A stretch of 64,000 nt of DNA from NCBI RefSeq assembly GCF_026339955.1, contig NZ_JAPEPW010000002.1:620001-684000 (forward strand), in the 5' to 3' direction. The notes beneath the pieces were generated by a model. That model saw only the letters and a program-made list of their open reading frames with translations. It searched no databases and had not been told where the DNA came from. A program made the translations under genes and the position numbers. The DNA is from Streptomyces sp. NBC_01549. GTDB taxonomy: Bacteria; Actinomycetota; Actinomycetes; Streptomycetales; Streptomycetaceae. Within the stretch, counting starts at the first letter, position 1; each line of letters opens with the position of its first letter. Positions 41,357-50,897 of the stretch are shown here, in pieces.

Positions 41357-43092
41357 TCGTCAACGAGCCCGTCCCGGACACCTTCGAGGACACTCCGGCC
41401 AAGGACCGCGACCCCGAATGGTTCAAACGCGCCGTCTTCTACGAAGTCCTGGTCCGCTCCTTCCAGGACAGCAACGGCGACGGAGTCGGCGACCTCAAGG
41501 GCCTCACCGCGAAACTCGACTACCTGCAATGGCTGGGCATCGACTGTCTGTGGCTGCCCCCGTTCTTCAAATCCCCCCTGCGGGACGGCGGCTACGACGT
41601 CTCCGACTACACCGCCGTCCTGCCCGAGTTCGGTGACCTCGCCGACTTCGTCGAATTCGTCGACGCCGCCCACCAGCGCGGCATGCGCGTCATCATCGAC
41701 TTCGTCATGAACCACACCAGCGACCAGCACCCGTGGTTCCAGGAGTCGAGGACCAACCCCGACGGGCCCTACGGCGACTACTACGTCTGGGCCGACGACG
41801 ACAAACAGTACGAGGACGCCCGGATCATCTTCGTCGACACCGAGGCCTCCAACTGGACCTTCGACCCGGTCCGCAAGCAGTACTTCTGGCACCGCTTCTT
41901 CTCCCACCAGCCCGACCTCAACTACGAGAACCCGGCCGTCCAGGAGGAGATCCTCGCGGCCCTCCGCTTCTGGCTGGACCTCGGAATCGACGGGTTCCGG
42001 CTCGACGCGGTGCCGTACCTCTACCAGGTCGAGGGCACCGACTGCGAAAACCTCCCCGCCACACACGCGTTCCTGAGGAAAGTGCGCAAGGAGATCGACT
42101 CCCTGTATCCGGACACGGTGCTGCTGGCGGAGGCGAACCAGTGGCCCGAGGACGTCGTCGACTACTTCGGCGACTTCCCCTCGGGCGGCGACGAGTGCCA
42201 CATGGCGTTCCACTTCCCCGTCATGCCGAGGATCTTCATGGCGGTGCGCAGGGAATCCCGGTACCCAGTGTCGGAAATCCTGGCGAAGACCCCGGCGATC
42301 CCCTCCAACTGCCAGTGGGGCATCTTCCTGCGCAACCACGACGAGCTCACCCTCGAAATGGTCACCGACGAGGAACGCGACTACATGTACGCGGAGTACG
42401 CCAAGGACCCGCGCATGCGCGCCAACATCGGGATCAGGCGGCGGCTCGCGCCGCTCCTCGACAACGACCGCAACCAGATCGAGTTGTTCACCGCCCTGCT
42501 GCTGTCACTGCCCGGCTCGCCGATCCTCTACTACGGCGACGAGATCGGGATGGGCGACAACATCTGGCTCGGCGACCGCGACGCGGTGCGCACCCCGATG
42601 CAGTGGACACCCGACCGCAACGCGGGCTTCTCCTCCTCCGACCCCGGCCGGCTCTTCCTGCCCACCATCATGGACCCGGTCTACGGCTACCAGGTGACCA
42701 ACGTCGAGGCCTCGATGTCCTCGCCCTCGTCACTGCTGCACTGGACCCGCCGCATGATCGAGATCCGCAAACAGAACAAGGCCTTCGGCCTCGGCTCCTA
42801 CACCGAGCTGCAGTCCTCGAACCCGGCGGTCATCGCGTTCCTGCGCGAGGCCCCCTCGACCGAGGACGAAGGGGACGACCTCGTCCTCTGCGTGCACAAC
42901 TTCTCCCGCTTCGCCCAGCCCACCGAACTGGACCTGCGGGCCTTCAGCGGCCGCCACCCGGTCGAACTCATCGGCGGAGTCCGCTTCCCGGCCATCGGCC
43001 AACTCCCCTACCTGCTCACCCTCGCAGGCCACGGCTTCTACTGGTTCCGGCTGCGACGCGCGATCGCCCCCGGCACCGCCAAGCGACTCTGA
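41353..43092 (+). CDS. treS: Trehalose synthase (maltose alpha-D-glucosyltransferase)
   Basis: 579-residue GH13_16 enzyme that interconverts trehalose and maltose. Catalytic Asp218 in GFRLDAVPYLYQ, Glu260 in LLAEANQWPED, and Asp330 in FLRNHDELTLEM; VFYEVLVRSFQDSNGDGVGD is the family N-terminus. No fused maltokinase domain, since mak is a separate gene here. The ATGA overlap with glgE shows translational coupling. Confidence 0.97.
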   Translation: MIVNEPVPDTFEDTPAKDRDPEWFKRAVFYEVLVRSFQDSNGDGVGDLKGLTAKLDYLQWLGIDCLWLPPFFKSPLRDGGYDVSDYTAVLPEFGDLADFVEFVDAAHQRGMRVIIDFVMNHTSDQHPWFQESRTNPDGPYGDYYVWADDDKQYEDARIIFVDTEASNWTFDPVRKQYFWHRFFSHQPDLNYENPAVQEEILAALRFWLDLGIDGFRLDAVPYLYQVEGTDCENLPATHAFLRKVRKEIDSLYPDTVLLAEANQWPEDVVDYFGDFPSGGDECHMAFHFPVMPRIFMAVRRESRYPVSEILAKTPAIPSNCQWGIFLRNHDELTLEMVTDEERDYMYAEYAKDPRMRANIGIRRRLAPLLDNDRNQIELFTALLLSLPGSPILYYGDEIGMGDNIWLGDRDAVRTPMQWTPDRNAGFSSSDPGRLFLPTIMDPVYGYQVTNVEASMSSPSSLLHWTRRMIEIRKQNKAFGLGSYTELQSSNPAVIAFLREAPSTEDEGDDLVLCVHNFSRFAQPTELDLRAFSGRHPVELIGGVRFPAIGQLPYLLTLAGHGFYWFRLRRAIAPGTAKRL

Positions 43093-43155
43093 CCGCACCT
43101 GATCGCGCTTGATCGTGTGCCCGAAGATCGCTTGCCTCTGAAAGGACGTGTCGCC

Positions 43156-44613
43156 ATGCCGAAGACCGCGTTGCACCGTCCGGGCAGTCATGCCCCCGCC
43201 GAGCTGCTCACCTCTCTCGCCGAACTGCTGCGGCAATGGCTGCCGCGGCAGCGCTGGTTCGCGGGCAAGGGCCACCCCGTCACCGGTCTCAGCGTGGTGT
43301 CGTCGACCGAGCTGTACCCCGGCTGCCTGCATCTCCTGATACGTACCGAACACCTCGGCGGCTCCGGCCACGAGGGCCCGGGCACTCCCCCGCCCGACGA
43401 TTGCTACCAACTCTTGCTCGGCGCACGCGAGGTCCTGCCTCCCCGGCTCGCCGCCGCCTTCATAGGCCGCCCGAGCGCGGGCCCCCTGGCCGACCTCAGC
43501 GTGTACGACGCATTCCACGACCCCAACGCGGCGGGTCTGCTCCTGGAGCGGCTGCGCACCCCCGGAGCGGCGGGCCCGCTGCTCTTCGAGCGGGACCCCC
43601 GGGTGACGGTCCCCTGCGGTCTCACCCCCCGCCTCCTCGACACCGAGCAGTCGAACTCCTCCCTCGTGTACGGGAACTCCTTCATCCTGAAGGTCTTCCG
43701 CCGCGTCCAGCCGGGCATCAACCCCGACCTGGAGGTCCCCTGGGCGCTGGCCCGGCAGGGCTGCACCCGCGTCCCCGCCCCCGCGGCGTGGTTCGGCACC
43801 GCGCAGCCGCGCGAGGCGACACTCGGGGTGCTCCAGCCGTTCCTGCGCGACGCCACCGACGGCTGGACCCTGGCACTCCAATCGCTCACCTCGGGCGGGG
43901 AGTTCACCGAGGAGGCGTACGAACTGGGCCGGGCCACCGCCGAGATACATTTGGCGCTGGCGGCAGCGTTCCCCGTACGGGCACCAAGTCCCTTACAGCA
44001 CCGGCGACTCGCGGCCGCGATGAGTGAACGGCTCGACACCACGGCCCGGTCCGTGCCAGAACTCCGGCCGTACGTGGCCGGGCTGCGGTCGGTCTTCGAC
44101 GCGCTCGCGGCGCTCGACGCGGCGATTCGGCCGGCGCAGCGGATTCACGGTGACCTTCACCTGGGTCAGGTGCTGCGGGCCGGGCGGGAGTGGTCCGTCA
44201 TCGACTTCGAGGGCGAGCCGGCCCGTCCGCTCACCGAGCGCCGACGTCTCCAGTCCCCCGTACGCGATGTCGCGGGCATGCTGCGCTCCTTCGACTACGC
44301 CGCGCGCTCCCGCCACCCGTGGCGCCCCGAGTGGGCGCAGCGCTGCCGAGGCGCCTTCTGCGCGGGCTACGCCGCCGCGGCCTCGTGGAACCCGCGCGAG
44401 GAGCCCGAACTGCTGCGCGCGTACGAGACCGACAGGGCCGTATACGAGGTGCTGTACGAGGCAAGACACCGACCCGACTGGCTGCCGGTCCCGATGGCGG
44501 CGGTCGGGCGGCTCGCCGCAGGCGCGGGGGAACGTCGTACCGAACGCCCCGCCGACGGTCATGAGGACCGACCGGCCGGACATCGCGTCGAACGTCCTCC
44601 TGAACGTCTTTGA
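43156..44613 (+). CDS. mak: Maltokinase
   Basis: 485-residue kinase that phosphorylates maltose at C1 with ATP, giving the GlgE donor. N-terminal cap LRQWLPRQRWFAGKGHPV; the kinase core includes NSSLVYGNSFILKVFRRVQP, catalytic loop RIHGDLHLGQVLRAGREW and VIDFEGEPARPLTERR. Start ATG 43156 follows AAAGGA; it is 63 bp after treS. The 3' end overlaps the upstream glgB start by 53 bp if ATG 44561 is used. Confidence 0.95.
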   Translation: MPKTALHRPGSHAPAELLTSLAELLRQWLPRQRWFAGKGHPVTGLSVVSSTELYPGCLHLLIRTEHLGGSGHEGPGTPPPDDCYQLLLGAREVLPPRLAAAFIGRPSAGPLADLSVYDAFHDPNAAGLLLERLRTPGAAGPLLFERDPRVTVPCGLTPRLLDTEQSNSSLVYGNSFILKVFRRVQPGINPDLEVPWALARQGCTRVPAPAAWFGTAQPREATLGVLQPFLRDATDGWTLALQSLTSGGEFTEEAYELGRATAEIHLALAAAFPVRAPSPLQHRRLAAAMSERLDTTARSVPELRPYVAGLRSVFDALAALDAAIRPAQRIHGDLHLGQVLRAGREWSVIDFEGEPARPLTERRRLQSPVRDVAGMLRSFDYAARSRHPWRPEWAQRCRGAFCAGYAAAASWNPREEPELLRAYETDRAVYEVLYEARHRPDWLPVPMAAVGRLAAGAGERRTERPADGHEDRPAGHRVERPPERL

Positions 44614-46849
44614 CGCCGCCCCTGAGCCCGAAATCCGACCGCCCCATCCCTTTCCCGAGGAGGCTGAAGCCGTGGCAGTTCCCACCACCGCCGTTGGCAC
44701 GAGGCCGGTAGCCGCCCTGGACACGACGGACCGCGCACGCCTGCTGTCAGGCGCCCATCACGATCCGCACGCGCTGCTCGGCGCGCACCCCGTGCCGGGC
44801 GGCATCGTGTTCCGCGTGCTGCGACCGTACGCCCAGGCCGTCGCGGTGGTGGTGGACGGCCGGCGCACGGAGCTACGGGGGGCCGGTGACGGCTTCTTCT
44901 CGGGCGTCCTTCCGCTCGACACGATCCCCGAGTACGTGCTGTCGGTGACGTACGCGGGCCACGAGTTCGAGGTGCAGGACCCGTACCGCTTCCTGCCCGC
45001 GCTGGGCGACGTCGATCTGCATCTGATCGGCGAGGGCCGCCACGAGGAGCTGTGGCGGGCGCTCGGAGCTCATCCCCTGACCCACCAGGGCGTGGCCGGC
45101 ACCCGCTTCACGGTCTGGGCACCCAATGCCCAGGGGGTCAGGGTCTGCGGGGACTTCTGCCACTGGGACGGCACCGCCTACCCCATGCGGTCGCTCGGCT
45201 CCACGGGCGTCTGGGAGCTGTTCCTGCCCGGCATCGGCGAGGGAACGCCCTACAAGTTCGACATCACCCGGCCCGACGGTACGCACACGATGCGGGCCGA
45301 CCCGATGGCCCGCCGCACCGAGGTCCCGCCGGCGACCGCCTCGATCGTGACGGAGTCGTCCCATGTGTGGCGGGACGAGGAATGGATGGCGGGGCGCGGG
45401 GCCCGTCCGGTGCACGAGGCACCGCTGTCGGTGTACGAGGTCCACCTGCCCTCGTGGCGCCCCGGCCTGACCTACCGCCAACTGGCCGAGCAACTGCCCG
45501 CCTACGTCTGCGACCTGGGCTTCACCCATGTCGAGCTGATGCCCGTCGCCGAACACCCCTTCGGCGGCTCCTGGGGCTACCAGGTCACCGGCTTCTACGC
45601 CCCGACCGCACGGCTGGGCACCCCCGACGACTTCAAACACCTCGTCGACGCCCTGCACCGGGCCGGGATCGGCGTCCTCATGGACTGGGTACCGGCCCAC
45701 TTCCCGCGCGACGAATGGGCGCTGGCCGAGTTCGACGGACGCCCCCTGTACGAACACGCGGACCCCCAGCGGGCCGCCCACCCCGACTGGGGCACCCTCG
45801 AATTCGACTACGGGCGCCGCGAAGTACGCAACTTCCTCGTCGCCAACGCCGTGTACTGGTGCGAGGAGTTCCACATCGACGGACTGCGCGTCGACGCGGT
45901 CGCCTCGATGCTCTACCTCGACTACTCGCGGGAGCCGGGGCAATGGACCCCGAACGAACACGGCGGCCGGGACAACCCCGACGCCGTCGCCTTCCTCCAG
46001 GAGATGAACGCCACCGTCTACCGCCGCGCACCCGGTGTCATGACGATCGCCGAGGAGTCCACGGCCTGGGACGGCGTCACCTGGTCGACCTCGCACGGTG
46101 GATTGGGATTCGGGCTGAAGTGGAACATGGGGTGGATGCACGACTCGCTCGAGTACATCGCCCATGACCCCGTGCATCGCAAGTACCACCACAACGAGAT
46201 GACGTTCTCGATGGTGTACGCCTACAGCGAGAACTACGTCCTGCCCATCTCCCACGACGAGGTCGTCCACGGCAAACGGTCACTGGTGTCGAAGATGCCC
46301 GGCGACTGGTGGCAACAACGCGCCACCACCCGCGCCTACCTCGGCTTCATGTGGGCCCACCCCGGCAAACAACTCCTCTTCATGGGCCAGGAATTCGCCC
46401 AGGGCGCCGAATGGTCCGAAGCCCACGGCCCCGACTGGTGGCTCCTGGACCCCGCCTACCCCGCCGAACCCGACCACCGCGGCGTCCGCGACCTCGTCCG
46501 CGACCTCAACACCGTCTACCGCCACGAACCCGCCCTCTGGCAACGCGACACCGACCCCGCCGGCTTCACCTGGATCGCCGGCGACGCCGCCGACGACAAC
46601 GTCCTCGCCTTCCTCCGCCACGACGCCGACGGCACCCCCCTGCTCGCCGTCTCCCACTTCTCCCCCGTCGTCCGCCACGACTACCGCCTCGGCATCCCCG
46701 AGTCCGTACCCGCCTGGCACGAAGTCCTCAACACCGACGCCGCCCGCTACGGCGGCAGCGACGTCCACAACCCCCATCTCCAGACCCATGACGGAAGCCT
46801 GCGTCTGACGCTTCCCCCACTGGCCACGATCTGGCTCCGCCCCGCCTGA
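44561..46849 (+). CDS. glgB: 1,4-alpha-glucan branching enzyme
   Basis: 762-residue GH13_9 enzyme that introduces alpha-1,6 branches. Two N-terminal CBM48-like modules, then the barrel: GGSWGYQVTGFYAPTARLGT, nucleophile Asp445 in GLRVDAVASM, Glu498 in TIAEEST, and PISHDEVVHGKRSL. Start ATG 44561 gives the usual length; GTG 44672 with GAGGAG upstream is an alternative, which would remove the mak overlap. It is the last gene of the operon, followed by two GC hairpins. Confidence 0.95.
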   Translation: MRTDRPDIASNVLLNVFDAAPEPEIRPPHPFPEEAEAVAVPTTAVGTRPVAALDTTDRARLLSGAHHDPHALLGAHPVPGGIVFRVLRPYAQAVAVVVDGRRTELRGAGDGFFSGVLPLDTIPEYVLSVTYAGHEFEVQDPYRFLPALGDVDLHLIGEGRHEELWRALGAHPLTHQGVAGTRFTVWAPNAQGVRVCGDFCHWDGTAYPMRSLGSTGVWELFLPGIGEGTPYKFDITRPDGTHTMRADPMARRTEVPPATASIVTESSHVWRDEEWMAGRGARPVHEAPLSVYEVHLPSWRPGLTYRQLAEQLPAYVCDLGFTHVELMPVAEHPFGGSWGYQVTGFYAPTARLGTPDDFKHLVDALHRAGIGVLMDWVPAHFPRDEWALAEFDGRPLYEHADPQRAAHPDWGTLEFDYGRREVRNFLVANAVYWCEEFHIDGLRVDAVASMLYLDYSREPGQWTPNEHGGRDNPDAVAFLQEMNATVYRRAPGVMTIAEESTAWDGVTWSTSHGGLGFGLKWNMGWMHDSLEYIAHDPVHRKYHHNEMTFSMVYAYSENYVLPISHDEVVHGKRSLVSKMPGDWWQQRATTRAYLGFMWAHPGKQLLFMGQEFAQGAEWSEAHGPDWWLLDPAYPAEPDHRGVRDLVRDLNTVYRHEPALWQRDTDPAGFTWIAGDAADDNVLAFLRHDADGTPLLAVSHFSPVVRHDYRLGIPESVPAWHEVLNTDAARYGGSDVHNPHLQTHDGSLRLTLPPLATIWLRPA

Positions 46850-46888
46850 TGTGTTCTCGCCCCCGCCGCCCCTACCCGTCCCCTCCCA

Positions 46889-46903
46889 GGGGGCTCCGCC
46901 CCC
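46889..46903. terminator. GC hairpin downstream of glgB
   Basis: GGGGGC-TCC-GCCCCC, 40 bp beyond the glgB stop. Together with the hairpin at 46968 it fills the convergent 148-bp gap. Confidence 0.6.
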
Positions 46904-46967
46904 AGGCCCCCCGGGTGGGTGCTGCGGGTGGGTGGGGGCTGGGCGCATAGTTCCCCGCGCCCCTGGG

Positions 46968-46984
46968 GCGGGGCTTCGCCCCGC
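46968..46984. terminator. GC hairpin at the M1 peptidase end
   Basis: GCGGGGC-TTC-GCCCCGC. The neighbouring ATAGTTCCCCGCGCCCCTGG is a widespread Streptomyces intergenic repeat type. A related stretch (CGCGGGGCTCCTGAAAGGGG) is at about 54934. Confidence 0.55.
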
Positions 46985-46997
46985 GTCTTGAGGGCGG

Positions 46998-48422
46998 TCA
47001 GGGAGCGGTCGGCTTGCCCGCCGTGCCGATCCACGTGTGGAACAACGCGTCGAGATCCTTCCCGGACGACCGCTCGGAGAGGTGAATGAACTGGGCGGTG
47101 GTGCCGTGTCCGCCACGGTGCTCCGTCGCCCAGGTCCGCAGGATGCGGAAGAACACCCCGTCCCCTACAGCCGTACGCAGCTTCTGCAGAGCCATCGCAC
47201 CACGCGCGTACACGGGCGTGTCGAAGATGTGCGCCCCGCTCCCGGGATCCGCGGGCGGAAAGGCCCACAGACCACTGTCGGCCGGCCTGGCGTAGAGGGA
47301 GTCGAACGTCTGCTGCGCGGTCTTCCCACCGTGCTGCTCGGCGTACAACCACTCGGCGTACGTCGCGAAGCCCTCGTTGAGCCAGATGTCCTTCCAGGCG
47401 GTGAGGCTGACGGAGTCTCCGAACCACTGGTGCGCGCTTTCGTGGACGAGCGTGCTCAGGTCGGGCGCGGAGTCGTACACCGGGCGGGTCTGGGTCTCCA
47501 GCGCGTATCCGACCTGCGGGGCCCGGTCGACGATGGACCCGGCGGCCCGGAAGGGGTAGGGGCCGAAGACGCCGCTCTCCCACGCCAGCACGGACGGCAG
47601 CTTCTTCAGTACGGGCGCTGCGGCGGTCGCCTCACGGGGATCGACCGCGTTGTACACCTTGAGCCCGTCGGGGGTGGTGTACTGCTCGACCTTGAACTTG
47701 CCGACTGTCGCCGTGGCGAGGTAAGCCGCCATCGGCTCGGACTGCCGCCAGCGGAACGTCGTACGGCCGTGGCTGGTCGACTGTCCGCGGAGGACTCCGT
47801 TGGCCACGGCAGTGTGTCCCTTGGGGACGGTAATCGTGAAGTCGTAGGAGGCCTTGTCCTTGGGATGGCTGTTGGCGGGGAACCAGGTCATGGCGCCCTG
47901 CGGTTCGCCGGCCACGAACGCGCCGTCGTCGGTGGGGATCCACCCGTCCAGGGAGCCGTCCGGGTCGGTGGCCGGTTTGGGCGTGCCCGAGTAGGTGACA
48001 GTGACTCGGAATTCCTGATTCCGCTGGAGGGAGTGGCGGGGGGTGACCACGAGTTCCTGGCCGTCGCGGTGGTAGGACGCCTTGGCGCGGTCGACGGTGA
48101 CGCCGGTGACCTTCAGCCCTTTGAAGTCGAGGTCGAAGCGGGTCAGTCGCTCGGTGGCCCGGGCGGTGATGACCGCCTTGCCGTCGAGGTGGCGGCTCTG
48201 GGGGTCGTAGCCGAGGGTCAGGTCGTAGTGCCGGACGTCGTAGCCGCCGTTGCCCGAGAGCGGGAAATAGGTGTCCCCGGCTCCGGACGCGCCCACCGTA
48301 CCGGCCGCCGCCGGGCCCGCCGCGACGAGCAGGGCGGCGACCGCGACGGGAACCGCGGCGACAACTGCCTCTCGTCGAAGGATGGTTGTGCGTCTGGTGG
48401 CCTGATGCGGACGTGGCGTCAC
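46998..48422 (-). CDS. Secreted M1-family metallopeptidase
   Basis: 474-residue zinc aminopeptidase-like enzyme. A signal peptide (RREAVVAAVPVAVAALLVAA, cleavage near AAA-G at 40) targets it for export. The N-terminal beta domain is followed by the zinc site HESAH at 327-331 with the third ligand Glu350 in NEGFATYAEW. The exopeptidase GAMEN motif is replaced (VGYALET), as in the Streptomyces secreted subgroup. The usual large C-terminal helical domain of M1 enzymes is absent. GTG at 48422. Confidence 0.92.
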   Translation of the reverse strand: MTPRPHQATRRTTILRREAVVAAVPVAVAALLVAAGPAAAGTVGASGAGDTYFPLSGNGGYDVRHYDLTLGYDPQSRHLDGKAVITARATERLTRFDLDFKGLKVTGVTVDRAKASYHRDGQELVVTPRHSLQRNQEFRVTVTYSGTPKPATDPDGSLDGWIPTDDGAFVAGEPQGAMTWFPANSHPKDKASYDFTITVPKGHTAVANGVLRGQSTSHGRTTFRWRQSEPMAAYLATATVGKFKVEQYTTPDGLKVYNAVDPREATAAAPVLKKLPSVLAWESGVFGPYPFRAAGSIVDRAPQVGYALETQTRPVYDSAPDLSTLVHESAHQWFGDSVSLTAWKDIWLNEGFATYAEWLYAEQHGGKTAQQTFDSLYARPADSGLWAFPPADPGSGAHIFDTPVYARGAMALQKLRTAVGDGVFFRILRTWATEHRGGHGTTAQFIHLSERSSGKDLDALFHTWIGTAGKPTAP

Positions 48423-48585
48423 GTTGACTCCTCCGGTGCGACGGCAATCAAGTGATCAATGACGCACAGCCTATGAGCCCCGCGGGCCGCTGACCCTCAT
48501 CATCTGGTCAAGTCACGGCGGGGGGTGGCGCATACGCACCGTCGTACAGGAGGGACCCGGCAGGAAGTTCGAGGCCACGCCCGGA

Positions 48586-49446
48586 TCAGCGGGCCAGGCG
48601 GCCCAGCAGGGACGAGGCGGACAGGATGCCGAGGGCCGCGGCCAGGACGAGGACCCCGTAGTCGAGGGCCAGGTGGGCGTGTGTGCCGAGCAGCAGGCCG
48701 CGCAGCGCGTCCACCTGATAGCTCAGTGGGTTGACCTTGCTGACGGCCTGGAGCCAGCCGGGCATGACGGCGACCGGGTAGAGGGCGTTGGAGCCGAAGA
48801 ACAGCGGCATCGTGATGGCCTGTCCGATGCCCATCAGCCGGTCCCGGGTGAGCACGATGCCCGCGATGGTCATCGAGAGACAGGAGAAAAAGGCGGAGCC
48901 CAGGACGACGGCCACAGCCACGCCCAGCAGACGGAGCGGGTTCCAGGTCATCGCCACCCCGAGCAGCGCCGCGATGACGACGACCACCACCGCCTGGATC
49001 AGCGCCTTGACCCCGGCGGCGAAGGCCTTGCCGGTGATGAGCGCCGAGCGCGGGGTCGGGGTGACGAGCAGTTTGGTGAGGATCCCGGCATCCCGCTCCC
49101 AGATGATCATGATGCCGTAGAAGATGGCGATGAACATCGCGGACTGGGCGATGATGCCGGGCGCCAGATAGTCGAGATAGGGGATGCCGCCGGTGGGTAT
49201 CGCCTTGATCCGGGTGAAGGTCTCGCCGAAGATCAGCAGCCAGAGCGCCGGCTGGACAGCCCTGGTGTACAGCTCGGTGCGGTCGTGGCGCAGCTTCTGC
49301 AGCTCGACCGCGCACATCGCGCCGACCCGGGCGGGCAGCACCCGCCAGCCGGTACGGGCCCGCGGTGGGACGACGAGCAGGTCGAGGCCGCCCGGATGGA
49401 TGCGCTCAGCCGACACGGGACGCGGTGCGACGGGTGCTTCGGACAT
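48586..49446 (-). CDS. ABC-2 type transporter permease (DrrB-like)
   Basis: 286 residues with about six membrane segments. ELQKLRHDRTELYTRAVQPA begins the ABC-2 domain, and GIPYLDYLAPGIIAQSAMF and PLFFGSNALYPVAVMP are typical of drug/lipid exporters of the DrrB/NodJ group. ATG at 49446; it overlaps the ATPase gene by 41 bp. Works with the ATPase at 49406. Confidence 0.92.
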   Translation of the reverse strand: MSEAPVAPRPVSAERIHPGGLDLLVVPPRARTGWRVLPARVGAMCAVELQKLRHDRTELYTRAVQPALWLLIFGETFTRIKAIPTGGIPYLDYLAPGIIAQSAMFIAIFYGIMIIWERDAGILTKLLVTPTPRSALITGKAFAAGVKALIQAVVVVVIAALLGVAMTWNPLRLLGVAVAVVLGSAFFSCLSMTIAGIVLTRDRLMGIGQAITMPLFFGSNALYPVAVMPGWLQAVSKVNPLSYQVDALRGLLLGTHAHLALDYGVLVLAAALGILSASSLLGRLAR

Positions 49447-50296
49447 CGCTGAAGTCTCCAGACTGTTCGTCGAGGCCGCTGCCGGCGATGCCGCGGAAGA
49501 CGTCCTCCAGCGTGGGCAGTTCACCGTTCTTCCCAAGGCCGCGCCGCTCACCGAGGCCCGTGCGCAGCTCGTCGGGGGTGCCGAGGGCACGGACGCGGCC
49601 GCGGTGCATCAGTGCGACCCGGTCGCAGTACTGGTCCGCCTCGTCCATGTAGTGGGTCGTCACGAGGACGGTCATTCCGGTGGCGTCGCGTACGGCGTTG
49701 ATGTGCTCCCACACGCTCGTGCGGGCGATCGGGTCGAGGCCGATGGTCGGCTCGTCGAGGATCAGCAGCCGGGGTGCGCTCACGAGCGCCTGGGCGAGTT
49801 CGAGGCGGCGGACCATGCCGCCGGAGTAGGTCTTGGTGAGCCGGTCGGCAGCGTCGGTGAGGTCGACCGCCACGAGTGCCTGCTCGACGCGTGCCGCGCG
49901 CTCCTTGCGGGGGACGTCGAAGACGCGGGCGAACAGGGCCACGTTCTCCCGGCCGGTGAGCCCGGCGTCGGCGGACAGCTGCTGCGGTACGTAGCCGAGC
50001 AGGCGCCGTACCGCCATGCGTTCGCGGGTGGCGTCGTGGCCGAAGACGCGGACCATGCCGGTGGGGACCGGCAGGAGTGTGGTGATGCAGCGGATCGCGG
50101 TGGTCTTGCCCGCGCCGTTGGGCCCGAGCAGTCCGAACACCTCGCCGTCATGGACGGAGAGTTCGAGCCCGTCGACCGCGGTGGTCTCGCCGAAGGCGTA
50201 GACGAGCCCGGCACAGCTGACGGCGTCCGTCCCGGCATCCGCCTCCGCCACCGGCTCCTCGGTGGTGCCTCCCCCGCCGGTCACGTTCCGGGTCAT
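49406..50296 (-). CDS. ABC transporter ATP-binding protein (DrrA-like)
   Basis: 296-residue nucleotide-binding subunit. Walker A GLLGPNGAGKTT, Q-loop YVPQQLSADAGLTG, signature YSGGMVRRLELAQAL, Walker B LLILDEPTIGLD, and the switch His in VTTHYMDEADQ, all intact. DrrA-type C-terminal region (FRGIAGSGLDE). ATG at 50296 overlaps the MarR stop (ATGA), so regulator, ATPase and permease are one operon. Probably exports a lipid or antibiotic sensed by the MarR. Confidence 0.94.
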   Translation of the reverse strand: MTRNVTGGGGTTEEPVAEADAGTDAVSCAGLVYAFGETTAVDGLELSVHDGEVFGLLGPNGAGKTTAIRCITTLLPVPTGMVRVFGHDATRERMAVRRLLGYVPQQLSADAGLTGRENVALFARVFDVPRKERAARVEQALVAVDLTDAADRLTKTYSGGMVRRLELAQALVSAPRLLILDEPTIGLDPIARTSVWEHINAVRDATGMTVLVTTHYMDEADQYCDRVALMHRGRVRALGTPDELRTGLGERRGLGKNGELPTLEDVFRGIAGSGLDEQSGDFSDVRSTRRTASRVG

Positions 50297-50769
50297 GTCT
50301 CCTCGGCCTCCTCGTGCAGGGTCACCGCCAGTTTGCGGAGGGCCGGAAGGGCCGCCTCCAGGGCCGCGCGGTCGGCCTCGTCGAGACGGGCCACCTGACG
50401 GCGTACGAGGGCCGCGCGCCGCTCGCGCCAGTCGCGCAGCCGTGCGTCCGCCGCCGGTGTGGGCAGCAGGCGCGCCGCCCGCCGGTCGGCCGGGTCCGTC
50501 TCGCGGTTCAGATAGCCGTCCCGCGCCAGTTGGTTGACCAGCGTCGAGACCGAATTGCCCGCCAGGTAGAGCTCCTTGGCCGCCTCCGACACACGGATGC
50601 CCGGGCGGGCCACGACCAGCCGCAGCAGCTCGACCTCCGCGCCGCGCAGCCGCGGGGCGGTCATGCCGCTGCGCAGCCGCCGGCGGATCAGTCGCTGCAC
50701 TCCGGCCAAGGTGTCCGCCAGCGCCTCGGGAAAGCTCTCCGACTCCACGTTCCGACAATAGCTCTGCAT
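50293..50769 (-). CDS. MarR-family transcriptional regulator
   Basis: 158 residues. Winged helix-turn-helix: GIRVSEAAKELYLAGNSVST and LVNQLARDGYLNRETDPADRR (wing). ATG at 50769 has no clear ribosome site, so a shorter start (GTG near 50748) is possible. First gene of the operon with the ABC exporter, coupled by ATGA. Likely autorepressor responding to the exported compound. Confidence 0.88.
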   Translation of the reverse strand: MQSYCRNVESESFPEALADTLAGVQRLIRRRLRSGMTAPRLRGAEVELLRLVVARPGIRVSEAAKELYLAGNSVSTLVNQLARDGYLNRETDPADRRAARLLPTPAADARLRDWRERRAALVRRQVARLDEADRAALEAALPALRKLAVTLHEEAEET

Positions 50770-50897
50770 CAGAGGTAATGAGGGAAAGGGACGGTCAAGA
50801 GCCGGCCGCAGCCGATCACCGCACCCCCTGGCAGAGAGACCGGCCCCCGTGATGGAGTTTCCCCACCCCACCCCGGGCGCCAGTAGAAGGAGACCCC

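Noticed and set aside
44024..44560. N-terminal extension of glgB
   Set aside because: It is a shadow of maltokinase in another frame, with no branching-enzyme resemblance.
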